Source: Caryophanales bacterium UBA4100 (lineage in GTDB: Bacteria; Bacillota; Bacilli; Paenibacillales; UBA4045). Taken from it: a stretch of 53,831 nucleotides of DNA. Under the pieces are notes generated by a model. The model was not told the DNA's origin. It ran no database searches and saw nothing but the letters and a program-made list of their open reading frames with translations. Each line of letters begins with the position of its first letter. Position 1 is the stretch's first letter. Shown piece by piece: positions 1 to 7,408 of the stretch. The DNA lies in the NCBI GenBank assembly GCA_002383285.1, contig DFXU01000051.1, positions 1,384 through 55,214 of the forward strand. Direction: 5' to 3'. The position numbers were made by a program, and so were the translations under genes.

Positions 1-1
1 A

Positions 2-2053
2 GTTGCAGCCCCCTTGAGCCTATTATATTTGGTGGATGAGGCATTCACCCCTAAAGACCTCCAAGCTTTTATCATCATCTTAAGCATACTAGCTGTTGGA
101 GGATTTATCAGCATATGCGCAAATGCAAGCGGGGATTATACACTAGGAAAGATGAGCGGTGAATTAATTCGAAAGCTGAGAACTGAACTATTCATCCACA
201 TACAGCAGCAATCACTTCCCTTCTATCAACGGTATAGAGTCGGCGATCTTGTAACTCGCTTCAGCACAGATATGGCTGCTATGGAACGAGTCATTCGCGT
301 CTCTTGCCCGTTCGCTCTTAGGGAAACGTTAAGTATACTACTCGGGCTCGTCATGCTATTCTCTATTGAATGGAAGCTCTCATTAGCCATGATTGCCGGA
401 TCCGCACTCATGTTTGTTGGTCCGAAGCTGCTTCAAGGACGTACAGAAGTTGCCAATGTAAACTATAAGGAGGTCCAAGAGCGCTTCTCCAATACGATCG
501 ACGAGATGGCCAAGGGGCATGGAACAATTAAAGGCTTGTACCTACATACTAGGTTCCGTGAACGAGCCCAGAAGCAGATTCACGAATTATTCTCGACTGG
601 CTTTAAGCTATACATGACCAATTCCTTAATGGAGCGTTTACCACTTTCAGTATTACTGATATTGAATGGTACTATGATCGGCTTCGGTGGATATCTGATC
701 TTCCATGATGAGATGACAATCGGTGGCTTTATGGCATTCTTCACCTTATTCATGGCCGTTGGTCAATCTGGCTCCAATCTATCCTTCTTGATTCCTAACC
801 TTATTGACTCGAGTATAAGCTTCCAACGAATTGGTGAGCTCTTCGATCATAAGCCGAATGTTCCTGAAGTGGATTACCCGATAGAGCTTCCTTCCTCCTT
901 ATCCTCAATTCGAATGGATCGAGTGACCTTTGGCTATACAGAGGGTGTTCATCAATTACATGAGGTAAGCCTTCACATTGCGGCTGGAAGTTACGTAGCG
1001 TTTGTTGGTCCTAGCGGCTCTGGCAAGAGCACCGCTTTACAATTACTATCACGCTTCTATGATCCACAGCAGGGCGTGGTTGCCATGGATAACCTTGACC
1101 TTCGTCGTGTAAGTGAAGCCTCACTAAGAAGGTTATCCACACTCGTTACGCAAGAAACGTTCTTATTCAATGCAACAATTCGAGAAAACCTACTTCTTGA
1201 CAGTACAGATTTAACAGAAGCTGACATGATAGATGCAGCCAAGCAAGCCAAAATTCATGATGTCATCACAAGCTGGCCAGCGGGTTATGATACATGGATT
1301 CACCATGAGGGTGGCTCCTTGTCTGGTGGAGAACGACAGCGTATATCCATTGCGAGGGCACTTCTAAGAAGGCCTCAATTACTCCTGCTTGATGAAGTGA
1401 CATCCGCATTGGATCCAGCTACAGAAGCGGATATCAATCATTTGGTTGAACAAATCCGTATGAACCATACTATCATATCTGTCACGCACCGATTAGCATC
1501 CATCGTGAATGCAGATCAGATTTATGTGTTCAAGGACGGGCAAATAGTTGAAACTGGTACGCACAAGGAGCTCTTACAGCTCAACGGATTATACTATACC
1601 CTATGGGAGAAGCAGCATGGATTCAATCTATCTCAGGACGGACTTTATGCTACAGTGGATGTGGACCGGCTTGCGAAGCTGCCATTCTTCGAGGGCATCG
1701 AGCTGTCATTGCTTCACGAAATTGCTACCTTGTTCTCAACTGAAACTTTTAATCAAGGCGATGCAGTTGTTCGCGAGGGCGAAGAAGGCAATAAATTTTA
1801 CATCATCGTCCGTGGGAAATTCGATATCGTTAAAAACGATCTTGATGGGGGAGAGAAGCGTGTAGCTGTTCTTCAAGATGGCGATCACTTTGGTGAGATT
1901 GCCCTACTCAAAGACATTCCTCGAACCGCTACAGTAAGATCCATAGGTCCTTCGGTGCTATTGTCGGTAAGGCGGGAAGCATTTCATAGATTGACAGCTG
2001 AATATCCACAGATTCTACAAGCACTGGAGCGTACGCTATTAGAGCGGATTTAA
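2..2053 (+). CDS. ABC exporter (membrane + ATPase half-transporter) with C-terminal cyclic-nucleotide-binding domain, 5' partial
   Basis: This is a type IV ABC half-transporter fusing a membrane domain to an ATPase, expected to export a peptide, lipid or drug as a dimer. The frame is open to the left edge, so the true start and about the first helix lie outside. Counting from the TTG at 14, the membrane domain spans roughly residues 1-270, Walker A (GPSGSGKST) is near 333, the signature LSGGERQR near 436, Walker B LLLLDE near 457 and the H-loop VTHRLAS follows. Residues about 550-679 form a cNMP-binding-type domain ending in a phosphate-binding-cassette-like motif FGEIALLKDIPRTATV. That C-terminal fusion is uncommon among exporters. 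No C39 leader peptidase is visible, but the N-terminus is missing. Two GNAT-fold genes and a tiny peptide gene follow within 25-110 bp, suggesting one operon. The substrate is unknown; the neighbouring peptide is a candidate. Confidence 0.9.
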   Translation, partial: VAAPLSLLYLVDEAFTPKDLQAFIIILSILAVGGFISICANASGDYTLGKMSGELIRKLRTELFIHIQQQSLPFYQRYRVGDLVTRFSTDMAAMERVIRVSCPFALRETLSILLGLVMLFSIEWKLSLAMIAGSALMFVGPKLLQGRTEVANVNYKEVQERFSNTIDEMAKGHGTIKGLYLHTRFRERAQKQIHELFSTGFKLYMTNSLMERLPLSVLLILNGTMIGFGGYLIFHDEMTIGGFMAFFTLFMAVGQSGSNLSFLIPNLIDSSISFQRIGELFDHKPNVPEVDYPIELPSSLSSIRMDRVTFGYTEGVHQLHEVSLHIAAGSYVAFVGPSGSGKSTALQLLSRFYDPQQGVVAMDNLDLRRVSEASLRRLSTLVTQETFLFNATIRENLLLDSTDLTEADMIDAAKQAKIHDVITSWPAGYDTWIHHEGGSLSGGERQRISIARALLRRPQLLLLDEVTSALDPATEADINHLVEQIRMNHTIISVTHRLASIVNADQIYVFKDGQIVETGTHKELLQLNGLYYTLWEKQHGFNLSQDGLYATVDVDRLAKLPFFEGIELSLLHEIATLFSTETFNQGDAVVREGEEGNKFYIIVRGKFDIVKNDLDGGEKRVAVLQDGDHFGEIALLKDIPRTATVRSIGPSVLLSVRREAFHRLTAEYPQILQALERTLLERI

Positions 2054-2075
2054 TAGAATTACACCCGAAGAGAGG

Positions 2076-2600
2076 ATGATCTCTGTGAAGATGCTATGCA
2101 GACGCTGTACAAGCGACGAGGACCTAGCAAAAGTCAGTTTATTTATTCTTAAGAACAAACGCAGCCTACATCCATCCTTTACTACCATGGATACAGTTTC
2201 TCTTATATATTCATATATTACAGACGGTCACTTGTTTCAATTCACGGACACTGACAATCGAGTGATCGGAGCTTGGGCCTATTACCATGGCACACCCGAG
2301 TTGGATTTCGGGGACAAGGAGGTCATATTCGTGGATATTGGCATTGCTGACAAGGCATATCGAGGCACAAGAATATTCATTCAGGGACTAAAGTTTCTTG
2401 TAACCCAAGTCATAGAGGATTATCCTGATGTCCAAGAGATAAGACTAGCAGCGCTTTCAAATAATGCATACATATGCAAGCTATATTCAAAGATATTTCA
2501 TTTGTCACATAGACGCCAGGGTGTGGTTGGCGAAGAAACTGTATTTTCAACCAGAATTGACCAACTAGGGTCTTTTCTAAAGAAGTTCGATCATGTATAA
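2076..2600 (+). CDS. GNAT-fold acyltransferase-like protein 1
   Basis: A 174-residue protein with the look of a single GNAT domain: an N-terminal helix region, a beta strand (VIGAWAYYHG), a central strand EVIFVDIGI followed by a YRGT segment where GNATs bind the acyl-CoA pyrophosphate, and a late helix with NNAYICKLY. It is a paralogue of the protein at 2761-3288: both share a VI/VEI strand, a YRG turn, a DYPDVQ/DNPDVQ segment and a late N-x-x-LxKLxSK-type helix. It starts 22 bp after the ABC exporter. The ATG at 2076 abuts the GAGAGG ribosome binding site, so the GTG at 2085, with 9-nt spacing, may be the real start. The acyl donor and acceptor cannot be read from sequence; modification of the adjacent peptide is an inference. 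Confidence 0.7.
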   Translation: MISVKMLCRRCTSDEDLAKVSLFILKNKRSLHPSFTTMDTVSLIYSYITDGHLFQFTDTDNRVIGAWAYYHGTPELDFGDKEVIFVDIGIADKAYRGTRIFIQGLKFLVTQVIEDYPDVQEIRLAALSNNAYICKLYSKIFHLSHRRQGVVGEETVFSTRIDQLGSFLKKFDHV

Positions 2601-2662
2601 TTATGAGATGACATATATCACAACACATACATATTATTTTATTGAAAAGGAGGCGTGATTGA

Positions 2663-2761
2663 ATGTTCCCTGTAAAACCATCAATGCAAAAATCGAACAA
2701 GGGCAGCGGATTCGGTAAAATCGTCAAAATCAATGATGCTCTGAGAGCACAAGCAAATTAA
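2663..2761 (+). CDS. 32-residue cationic peptide, candidate precursor of a modified exported peptide
   Basis: A 32-codon reading frame preceded by a near-perfect ribosome binding site (AAAAGGAGG, from 2645) at normal spacing. Its stop TAA overlaps the ATG of the next gene (TAATG), so the two are translationally coupled; both facts argue it is expressed. The product begins MFPVKPSMQK, has a Gly-rich centre (GSGFGK) and ends in NDALRAQAN. It has five Lys, one Arg and one Asp, no Cys and no hydrophobic signal segment. It lies between two GNAT-like genes behind an ABC exporter. It resembles no RiPP precursor family I can name with confidence. Possible roles are a small bacteriocin or signal, an acylated peptide, or only a translational-coupling leader. 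Confidence 0.6.
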   Translation: MFPVKPSMQKSNKGSGFGKIVKINDALRAQAN

Positions 2762-3288
2762 TGTCCTTCCAATTTCGACCCTGTGAATTAGAGATGGATC
2801 ATGAAGCGTACATGAATTTTCTGCTTCAACATCACGAAGAGTTACAATTGCCTTATTCGTTCAGCCTTAAGCTTAGCTTCATGAGTAGCCCATTAATCAT
2901 GGGGAGGGCGATGCTCGTCTTCAGCGAAGAGCCGTACCAGATTGTTGGTGCGGTTGGTTTTGTTTATGGAACCGGAGCTAACGACTATGAAGACCAGCAT
3001 GTATGTCAGATCGAGATTGCCTTTATTGAGAAGCTCTACCGAGGCTCACTATTGTTCTCTCATGGATTGCAAGCGCTGATTGATTTGATTAGCGTGGATA
3101 ACCCTGATGTTCAACAAATCCAGTTCTGGGCTTCAACCGATAACAAGGATTTAAGCAAGCTTTTCTCCAAATTCAGCGCATGGTCTGGTTCCACCCAAAC
3201 CACTGTGAACAATTTGATACTGTACACCCTATCTTTTCCCATGTTGGAGGCCTATTGCCATCATTTGCGGAAGTCACAAGCCAGTTGA
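2761..3288 (+). CDS. GNAT-fold acyltransferase-like protein 2
   Basis: A 175-residue GNAT-like protein, paralogous to the one at 2076-2600. Visible elements are the strand QIVGAVGFVYGTG, the strand VCQIEIAFI leading into LYRGSLLF at the position of the acyl-CoA loop, DNPDVQQIQFWAS, and a late helix DNKDLSKLFSKF. It lacks the classical Q/RxxGxG/A signature in exact form, so catalytic competence is uncertain. Its ATG overlaps the stop of the 32-residue peptide gene and it has no strong ribosome binding site of its own, so its translation probably depends on the peptide gene. A good intrinsic terminator overlaps its stop codon, closing the operon. Confidence 0.7.
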   Translation: MSFQFRPCELEMDHEAYMNFLLQHHEELQLPYSFSLKLSFMSSPLIMGRAMLVFSEEPYQIVGAVGFVYGTGANDYEDQHVCQIEIAFIEKLYRGSLLFSHGLQALIDLISVDNPDVQQIQFWASTDNKDLSKLFSKFSAWSGSTQTTVNNLILYTLSFPMLEAYCHHLRKSQAS

Positions 3289-3313
3289 GGATCCTCTCTA
3301 TTGGTTTTTTTTT
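3281..3313 (+). terminator. Intrinsic terminator closing the exporter/GNAT operon
   Basis: A stem CCAGT...ATTGG enclosing GAGG/TCTC with an ATCC loop is followed by nine T at 3305-3313. It begins inside the stop region of the second GNAT gene. Confidence 0.8.
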
Positions 3314-3771
3314 CTGTGATAACAAGCAAACAAGCAAGTAAACAAGCAGACAAATACTTCATAAGTCCTGCTTACAGCGAACTCTCCTCCACCAAGCCAC
3401 TTCTAAAGCCACTTCTTAAGACCTTTCTATATGTGCTATAGCTTCCTTTTGACTGTTATCCCAATGACTCAGCATATGGAGACAAACTATTTCCCACTTT
3501 TCCTGCAACTGTTGTGCTGTAGAGGTCTTTGGGTACGGAACTTTCTGCTCCTAAGCAGGCTAATCCATATAAGACGATTTTTTCCCTAATATAGCAAAGT
3601 GATGTGCACTAAGCTTGCCGTCGAGTTTCCGAAGGTTTCAAATCAAGTATGTAGGGAAAAATAAATTCAGAAAGTGTGATAGTGTGATAAATATCAACTT
3701 TAAAACTATAAGTCTATTGTATGATTCGTAGTGAGCTAGATCACTAACATACATCTTGGAGGCTTTATTCA
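3314..3771. other. 458-bp intergenic region without a recognisable gene
   Basis: No convincing open frame or RNA was seen. It starts with short AACAAGCAA-like repeats (about 3323-3353). Around 3495-3515 it contains CTTTTCCTGCAACTG, similar to the repeats at 22651-22760. The promoter of the downstream symporter must lie here, but no confident -35/-10 pair could be assigned. Confidence 0.5.
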
Positions 3772-5133
3772 ATGGATAATCGCATTAATGGACAGATTAG
3801 AGAGCAATGGGGAACTAGAATTGGCTTTATTCTTGCGGGAATGGGTTCTGCAGTAGGGCTAGGGAATATTTGGCGTTTCTCTTATGTAGCTGGTGAGAGC
3901 GGTGGGGCAGCCTTCCTAATTATCTACTTGATTGCGATTTTTCTGATTGGCTTCCCCGTTATGATGTCGGAATTTATGATTGGGCGGCGAGCACAAAGTG
4001 ATGCAGTGGATTCATTTAGCAAGATCGCTCCTGGCAAGCCTTGGTTCCTTGCTGGAGGAATTGGTGTAGTAGCTGGATTCATTATCCTATCCTTTTATGC
4101 AGTTATTGCGGGCTGGGCGTTGAGATACTTCTTCGCTTATATCACTGGAGGCTTGTGGGACAAGCCATCTGAAGGATATGAAACATATTTCTCGAGCTTC
4201 ATTGCGAATTATCAACCTCTAGGCTGGCAATTACTCTTTATGATCCTGACCGTAGGTATCGTACTGTTAGGCATTAAGAATGGGATCGAAAAGTCGAATA
4301 AAATCTTGATGCCATTGCTGGGCATTCTTCTCATTATCTTGGCCATATATAGCTTAACGCTTGGTGGGGCTAGAGAAGGTTTAGCATTCCTATTCAAACC
4401 TGATTGGCATGCATTCACCGATCCGAATGTGTATTTAGTTGCACTAGGTCAAGCATTCTTCAGTCTTAGCTTAGGAATGGGAGCGCTGATTACGTACAGC
4501 AGCTACCTCCCAAAAACAGAAAAATTACCCGGTGCAGCTGTGTGGATTATCAGCCTGGACAGTACGTTTGCGATTATTGCAGGCATTATGATCTTCCCCG
4601 CTGTATTTGCCTTTGGTATGTCTCCAGATGCAGGACCTGGACTTGTATTCATCATGATGCCAGAAATTTTTCATAATATCGGTGGGTTTGGCATTGTGGT
4701 AGGACTCTTATTCTTCCTCCTACTAACAGCTGCCGCCTTGTCATCTGCGATATCGCTATTGGAGGTTTGTAATGCTTTCATGATGCGCAAATTCAATCTA
4801 TCTCGGAAATTCACTACAATCCTACTAGGCACCATTATATTCTTAATCGGTATTCCCTCTGGTCTTAGTGCGAACGAGAACGCTCTACTTGGGGGCGTTA
4901 AATTCATCGGTGGACGCAGCTTTCTAGATAGTGCGGATTTCCTAGCCTCCAACATCCTGCTTCCAATCGGTGGTCTACTCATCGCCATGTTCGTTGGTTG
5001 GACCTGGGATAAGGCAGAAATTCTTAGAGAATCTGATCTTAAACCATCTGTATTCTTTAATTTCTTCAGGTGGGTACTTATTCTTGTTGTTCCAATTGCC
5101 ATCCTATATGTATTTATCAACAGCGTTAAGTAA
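3772..5133 (+). CDS. Neurotransmitter:sodium symporter (NSS) family transporter
   Basis: A 453-residue polytopic membrane protein of the SNF/NSS family (LeuT, MhsT), which takes up amino acids or similar compounds with sodium. The N-terminal helix has the family hallmark: WGTRIGF, then GSAVGLGNIWRF, the unwound TM1 segment that coordinates Na+ and substrate. About eleven hydrophobic helices follow, as in the shorter bacterial members (similar in size to Bacillus YhdH/YocR). The ATG has a TGGAGGC ribosome binding site 8 nt upstream. It seems monocistronic and converges on the DUF421 gene. The substrate cannot be told from sequence. Confidence 0.92.
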   Translation: MDNRINGQIREQWGTRIGFILAGMGSAVGLGNIWRFSYVAGESGGAAFLIIYLIAIFLIGFPVMMSEFMIGRRAQSDAVDSFSKIAPGKPWFLAGGIGVVAGFIILSFYAVIAGWALRYFFAYITGGLWDKPSEGYETYFSSFIANYQPLGWQLLFMILTVGIVLLGIKNGIEKSNKILMPLLGILLIILAIYSLTLGGAREGLAFLFKPDWHAFTDPNVYLVALGQAFFSLSLGMGALITYSSYLPKTEKLPGAAVWIISLDSTFAIIAGIMIFPAVFAFGMSPDAGPGLVFIMMPEIFHNIGGFGIVVGLLFFLLLTAAALSSAISLLEVCNAFMMRKFNLSRKFTTILLGTIIFLIGIPSGLSANENALLGGVKFIGGRSFLDSADFLASNILLPIGGLLIAMFVGWTWDKAEILRESDLKPSVFFNFFRWVLILVVPIAILYVFINSVK

Positions 5134-5136
5134 TCA

Positions 5137-5183
5137 TACAAAAACCTCTGACTAGGCGCAAATTAACGCTGCTATTCAGAGGT
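5137..5183 (-). terminator. Terminator of the DUF421 gene
   Basis: Perfect 8-bp arms ACCTCTGA (5144-5151) and TCAGAGGT (5176-5183) are followed, on the minus strand, by TTTTTG. The T-run orientation serves the minus-strand gene; it may also stop the convergent symporter transcript. Confidence 0.7.
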
Positions 5184-5189
5184 CCGCTG

Positions 5190-5888
5190 TTAATGAATGT
5201 GCTCGTCCTTATTGTCAATATACAATGATCCATCCTTCTGTACTTCAGCGAAGAAAACCTTAGAAATCGAATGAACTCCAGCCTGTTGTAATTGCTGCTT
5301 TAGCCATTCTTCATCCAAATTTAGCTTTATTAGATTCTGCTTAATAATTCTACCATCTGATACAACCTGGGTTGAGATCGGGAACTTATTCTGAAAGGGA
5401 CTGAGGATCTGCATATCTCCTCTAGTTACTGGTAGCTTATGCTCTTTTTTCATAACCGATAGTCTTCCGTTTGTTTCAAAGATTGCGTACTCCACATCCA
5501 TTAATGAGAATATTTCTTTCTGCCTAAGCATTGCTGTTAGGGCATCGACATCTAGCCTAGTTTTCGAGAGTGATTGTTCTAATATTTTGCCATTCTGAAT
5601 TACGACCAGCGGACTTCCTTCGATCAATTTCCTTACAGTTCTCGATTTAATATCCGTAAACCCCATGATAATTGTAAATAAAGTCCATCCCGCTAACGCC
5701 AGTACACCATTGCGAGTACTCAAGTTTGGACTAACAGCAAGACTTGCTGCAATTGAACCAATTGTGATGCCGGAAACAAAGTTAAAAAAAGTCATTTGAC
5801 TTAGTTCCTTTCTTCCCATTAGCCTTGTAAGCAGTAATAATGTGAAGAAAGATAATGTGATTCTTAGGAGTAACTCCATAGTACTCAT
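5190..5888 (-). CDS. DUF421 (YetF/YcaP family) membrane protein
   Basis: A 232-residue protein with about three N-terminal membrane helices (residues 5-85), the family motif RKELSQMTFFNFVSGITIGS, and a soluble C-terminal part. The DUF421 tandem beta domains are visible as LVVIQNGKI and LSVMKKEHKLPVT segments. Family members such as Bacillus YetF and YdfR are spore- or envelope-associated proteins of poorly known function. The ATG at 5888 is preceded by AAGGGTGG; ATG at 5879 is an alternative. It stands alone between the symporter and the lut regulator. Confidence 0.88.
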   Translation of the reverse strand: MSTMELLLRITLSFFTLLLLTRLMGRKELSQMTFFNFVSGITIGSIAASLAVSPNLSTRNGVLALAGWTLFTIIMGFTDIKSRTVRKLIEGSPLVVIQNGKILEQSLSKTRLDVDALTAMLRQKEIFSLMDVEYAIFETNGRLSVMKKEHKLPVTRGDMQILSPFQNKFPISTQVVSDGRIIKQNLIKLNLDEEWLKQQLQQAGVHSISKVFFAEVQKDGSLYIDNKDEHIH

Positions 5889-5947
5889 ACTAATCCACCC
5901 TTTTTTTGAAATAGTATGGATTTAATATGCAATTTCTACACATCACG

Positions 5948-6655
5948 CTACAAATACTTCATTAAATTCCGTTCCACATACTCCAAGTGCTGCTTCATTC
6001 GCTTTCCCGAGAGATTCGCATCCCGTGAGACAATGGCTTCATAGATAGCCAAATGCTCTTTGTATAATTCAGCTGCAACGGATTGGTTGGCATAAATCTC
6101 TACTCTGCGGATTTCGCGAATGGCCATCTCCATCTGATTCACGATGGACTCGAAGAGCTGCAGCATAATTGAATTATGCGTCGCTCTAGCAAGAGACATG
6201 TGGAACAACAAGTCTGTTCGTTCACCTTCAAGCTCATTGCCGATGGAGCGTTGCATATCATGAATCAGTCGACTTAATTCGGCCACATCCTCATCCGTTC
6301 TTCTTACGGCTGCAATGGCAGCATTAGATACCTCTAACGATTTCCGAGCTTCGATTAATTCGATAAGTGTCTTTCGATTGATCCGTATGGATTGCAGCTC
6401 AGGCAGCTCGAATTGTGAGACGGCATTATCAATTACCCGACAACCTCCACCTTGGCGAATTTCAATTAAGCCCATTGCTTTCAGAGCGCTTAACGCTTCG
6501 CGTGTAGTGGAACGTCCAACGCCGAATTGCTCAGACATCTCCTTGGTTGAGGGCAGCTTATCCCCGACTTTCAGTCTGCCATCAAGAATCCGCTGCTTTA
6601 ACTGCTCAGTAATTTCCTCATAATGATTACGCTTGGATAGTTTAGTTACCTCCAT
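5948..6655 (-). CDS. lutR: GntR/FadR-subfamily repressor of the lut operon (LutR-like)
   Basis: A 235-residue regulator with an N-terminal GntR winged helix-turn-helix (about residues 10-75; the segment LPSTKEMSEQFGVGRSTTRE is typical) and a C-terminal all-helical FCD ligand domain (about 95-225). It is the last gene of lutABC, starting 3 bp after the lutC stop, so it is probably autoregulated. LutR in Bacillus represses lutABC and responds to L-lactate; the same role is inferred here from position. A TGTCTGACA palindrome on the lutA promoter is a fitting operator. Confidence 0.85.
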   Translation of the reverse strand: MEVTKLSKRNHYEEITEQLKQRILDGRLKVGDKLPSTKEMSEQFGVGRSTTREALSALKAMGLIEIRQGGGCRVIDNAVSQFELPELQSIRINRKTLIELIEARKSLEVSNAAIAAVRRTDEDVAELSRLIHDMQRSIGNELEGERTDLLFHMSLARATHNSIMLQLFESIVNQMEMAIREIRRVEIYANQSVAAELYKEHLAIYEAIVSRDANLSGKRMKQHLEYVERNLMKYL

Positions 6656-6658
6656 CCA

Positions 6659-7408
6659 TTACTCACCACCGGACGGCTTGCCTACGATCAATGCATACAC
6701 TACACCAGGTCCATGTACACCTATTGTCAAGTCATTCTCAATGTCAGCCGAGCGGCTAGGTCCAGAGATAAAGTGAATACCCGCAGGTAAGCTCTCACGC
6801 CCTGCTTGGTCGAAGTTAATCAACACTTCACCTAATCGTGTTTTTAATCGTTCAATCGGGATGATAACGAATAATACAGTAGGTAGTAAGCTTACAGATC
6901 TTCCTTTGTCCTTACTGGACAACACAGCCACCGAGCCGGAATGCGCTGCGGCATAATCAGCCATCACAATGCCGAAGTCCGCTTCCGCCGATCGTGCTTT
7001 CCAGTTATCCTCGGGGTCGTTATTCCACACCGATACATGTGCATCCGTTAACACATCATCCAATTTCATTGCTGTGAGCTCAGGCTCATTATTCATCAGC
7101 ACATATTTAGCTCCCAATTTCTGTGCCTTATCCACAATGAAGGACTTGACCTGTGCCATCTCTTCCATCTGCTCCACATAACCACCTGCACTGTGGAAAT
7201 TTGCTGTGAATTCTGTGATTCGCTCATCTAGCTCCCACTGAAATTCATTCCAGAATGCAGGCGCTCCCTTGAATGGATGATTGGGTTTCTCCATCACCCG
7301 TGGTCGCTTCATCCGATCTGCAATGTTGTTCATAAAGCTTACCTGTTTGTTGAGGGATTCTTCCTTCAGCTGTTGAAGCCATTCCGTATGCGAATTAGCC
7401 ATGACCAT
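6659..7408 (-). CDS. lutC: Lactate utilization protein C
   Basis: A 249-residue LutC/YkgG (LUD domain) protein, one part of the LutABC iron-sulfur complex that oxidises L-lactate to pyruvate in the cytoplasm. Recognisable parts are MNNEPELTAMKLDDVL, FGIVMADYAAAHSGSVAVLS and the closing SGPSRSADIENDLTIGVHGP, the conserved C-terminal block. It overlaps the end of lutB by 14 bp. Two in-frame ATGs (7408 and 7402) both sit close to a GGGAGGAGG ribosome binding site, so the start is uncertain by two residues. Confidence 0.92.
   Translation of the reverse strand: MVMANSHTEWLQQLKEESLNKQVSFMNNIADRMKRPRVMEKPNHPFKGAPAFWNEFQWELDERITEFTANFHSAGGYVEQMEEMAQVKSFIVDKAQKLGAKYVLMNNEPELTAMKLDDVLTDAHVSVWNNDPEDNWKARSAEADFGIVMADYAAAHSGSVAVLSSKDKGRSVSLLPTVLFVIIPIERLKTRLGEVLINFDQAGRESLPAGIHFISGPSRSADIENDLTIGVHGPGVVYALIVGKPSGGE

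Noticed and set aside
2410..2733. 107-codon open frame on the minus strand across the peptide gene
   Set aside because: No ribosome binding site, no family resemblance, and antisense to better-supported genes with coupled starts.
3323..3353. AACAAGC-like repeats as a CRISPR or attachment site
   Set aside because: Units are only 7-9 bp and unevenly spaced; no spacers, cas genes or integrase nearby.
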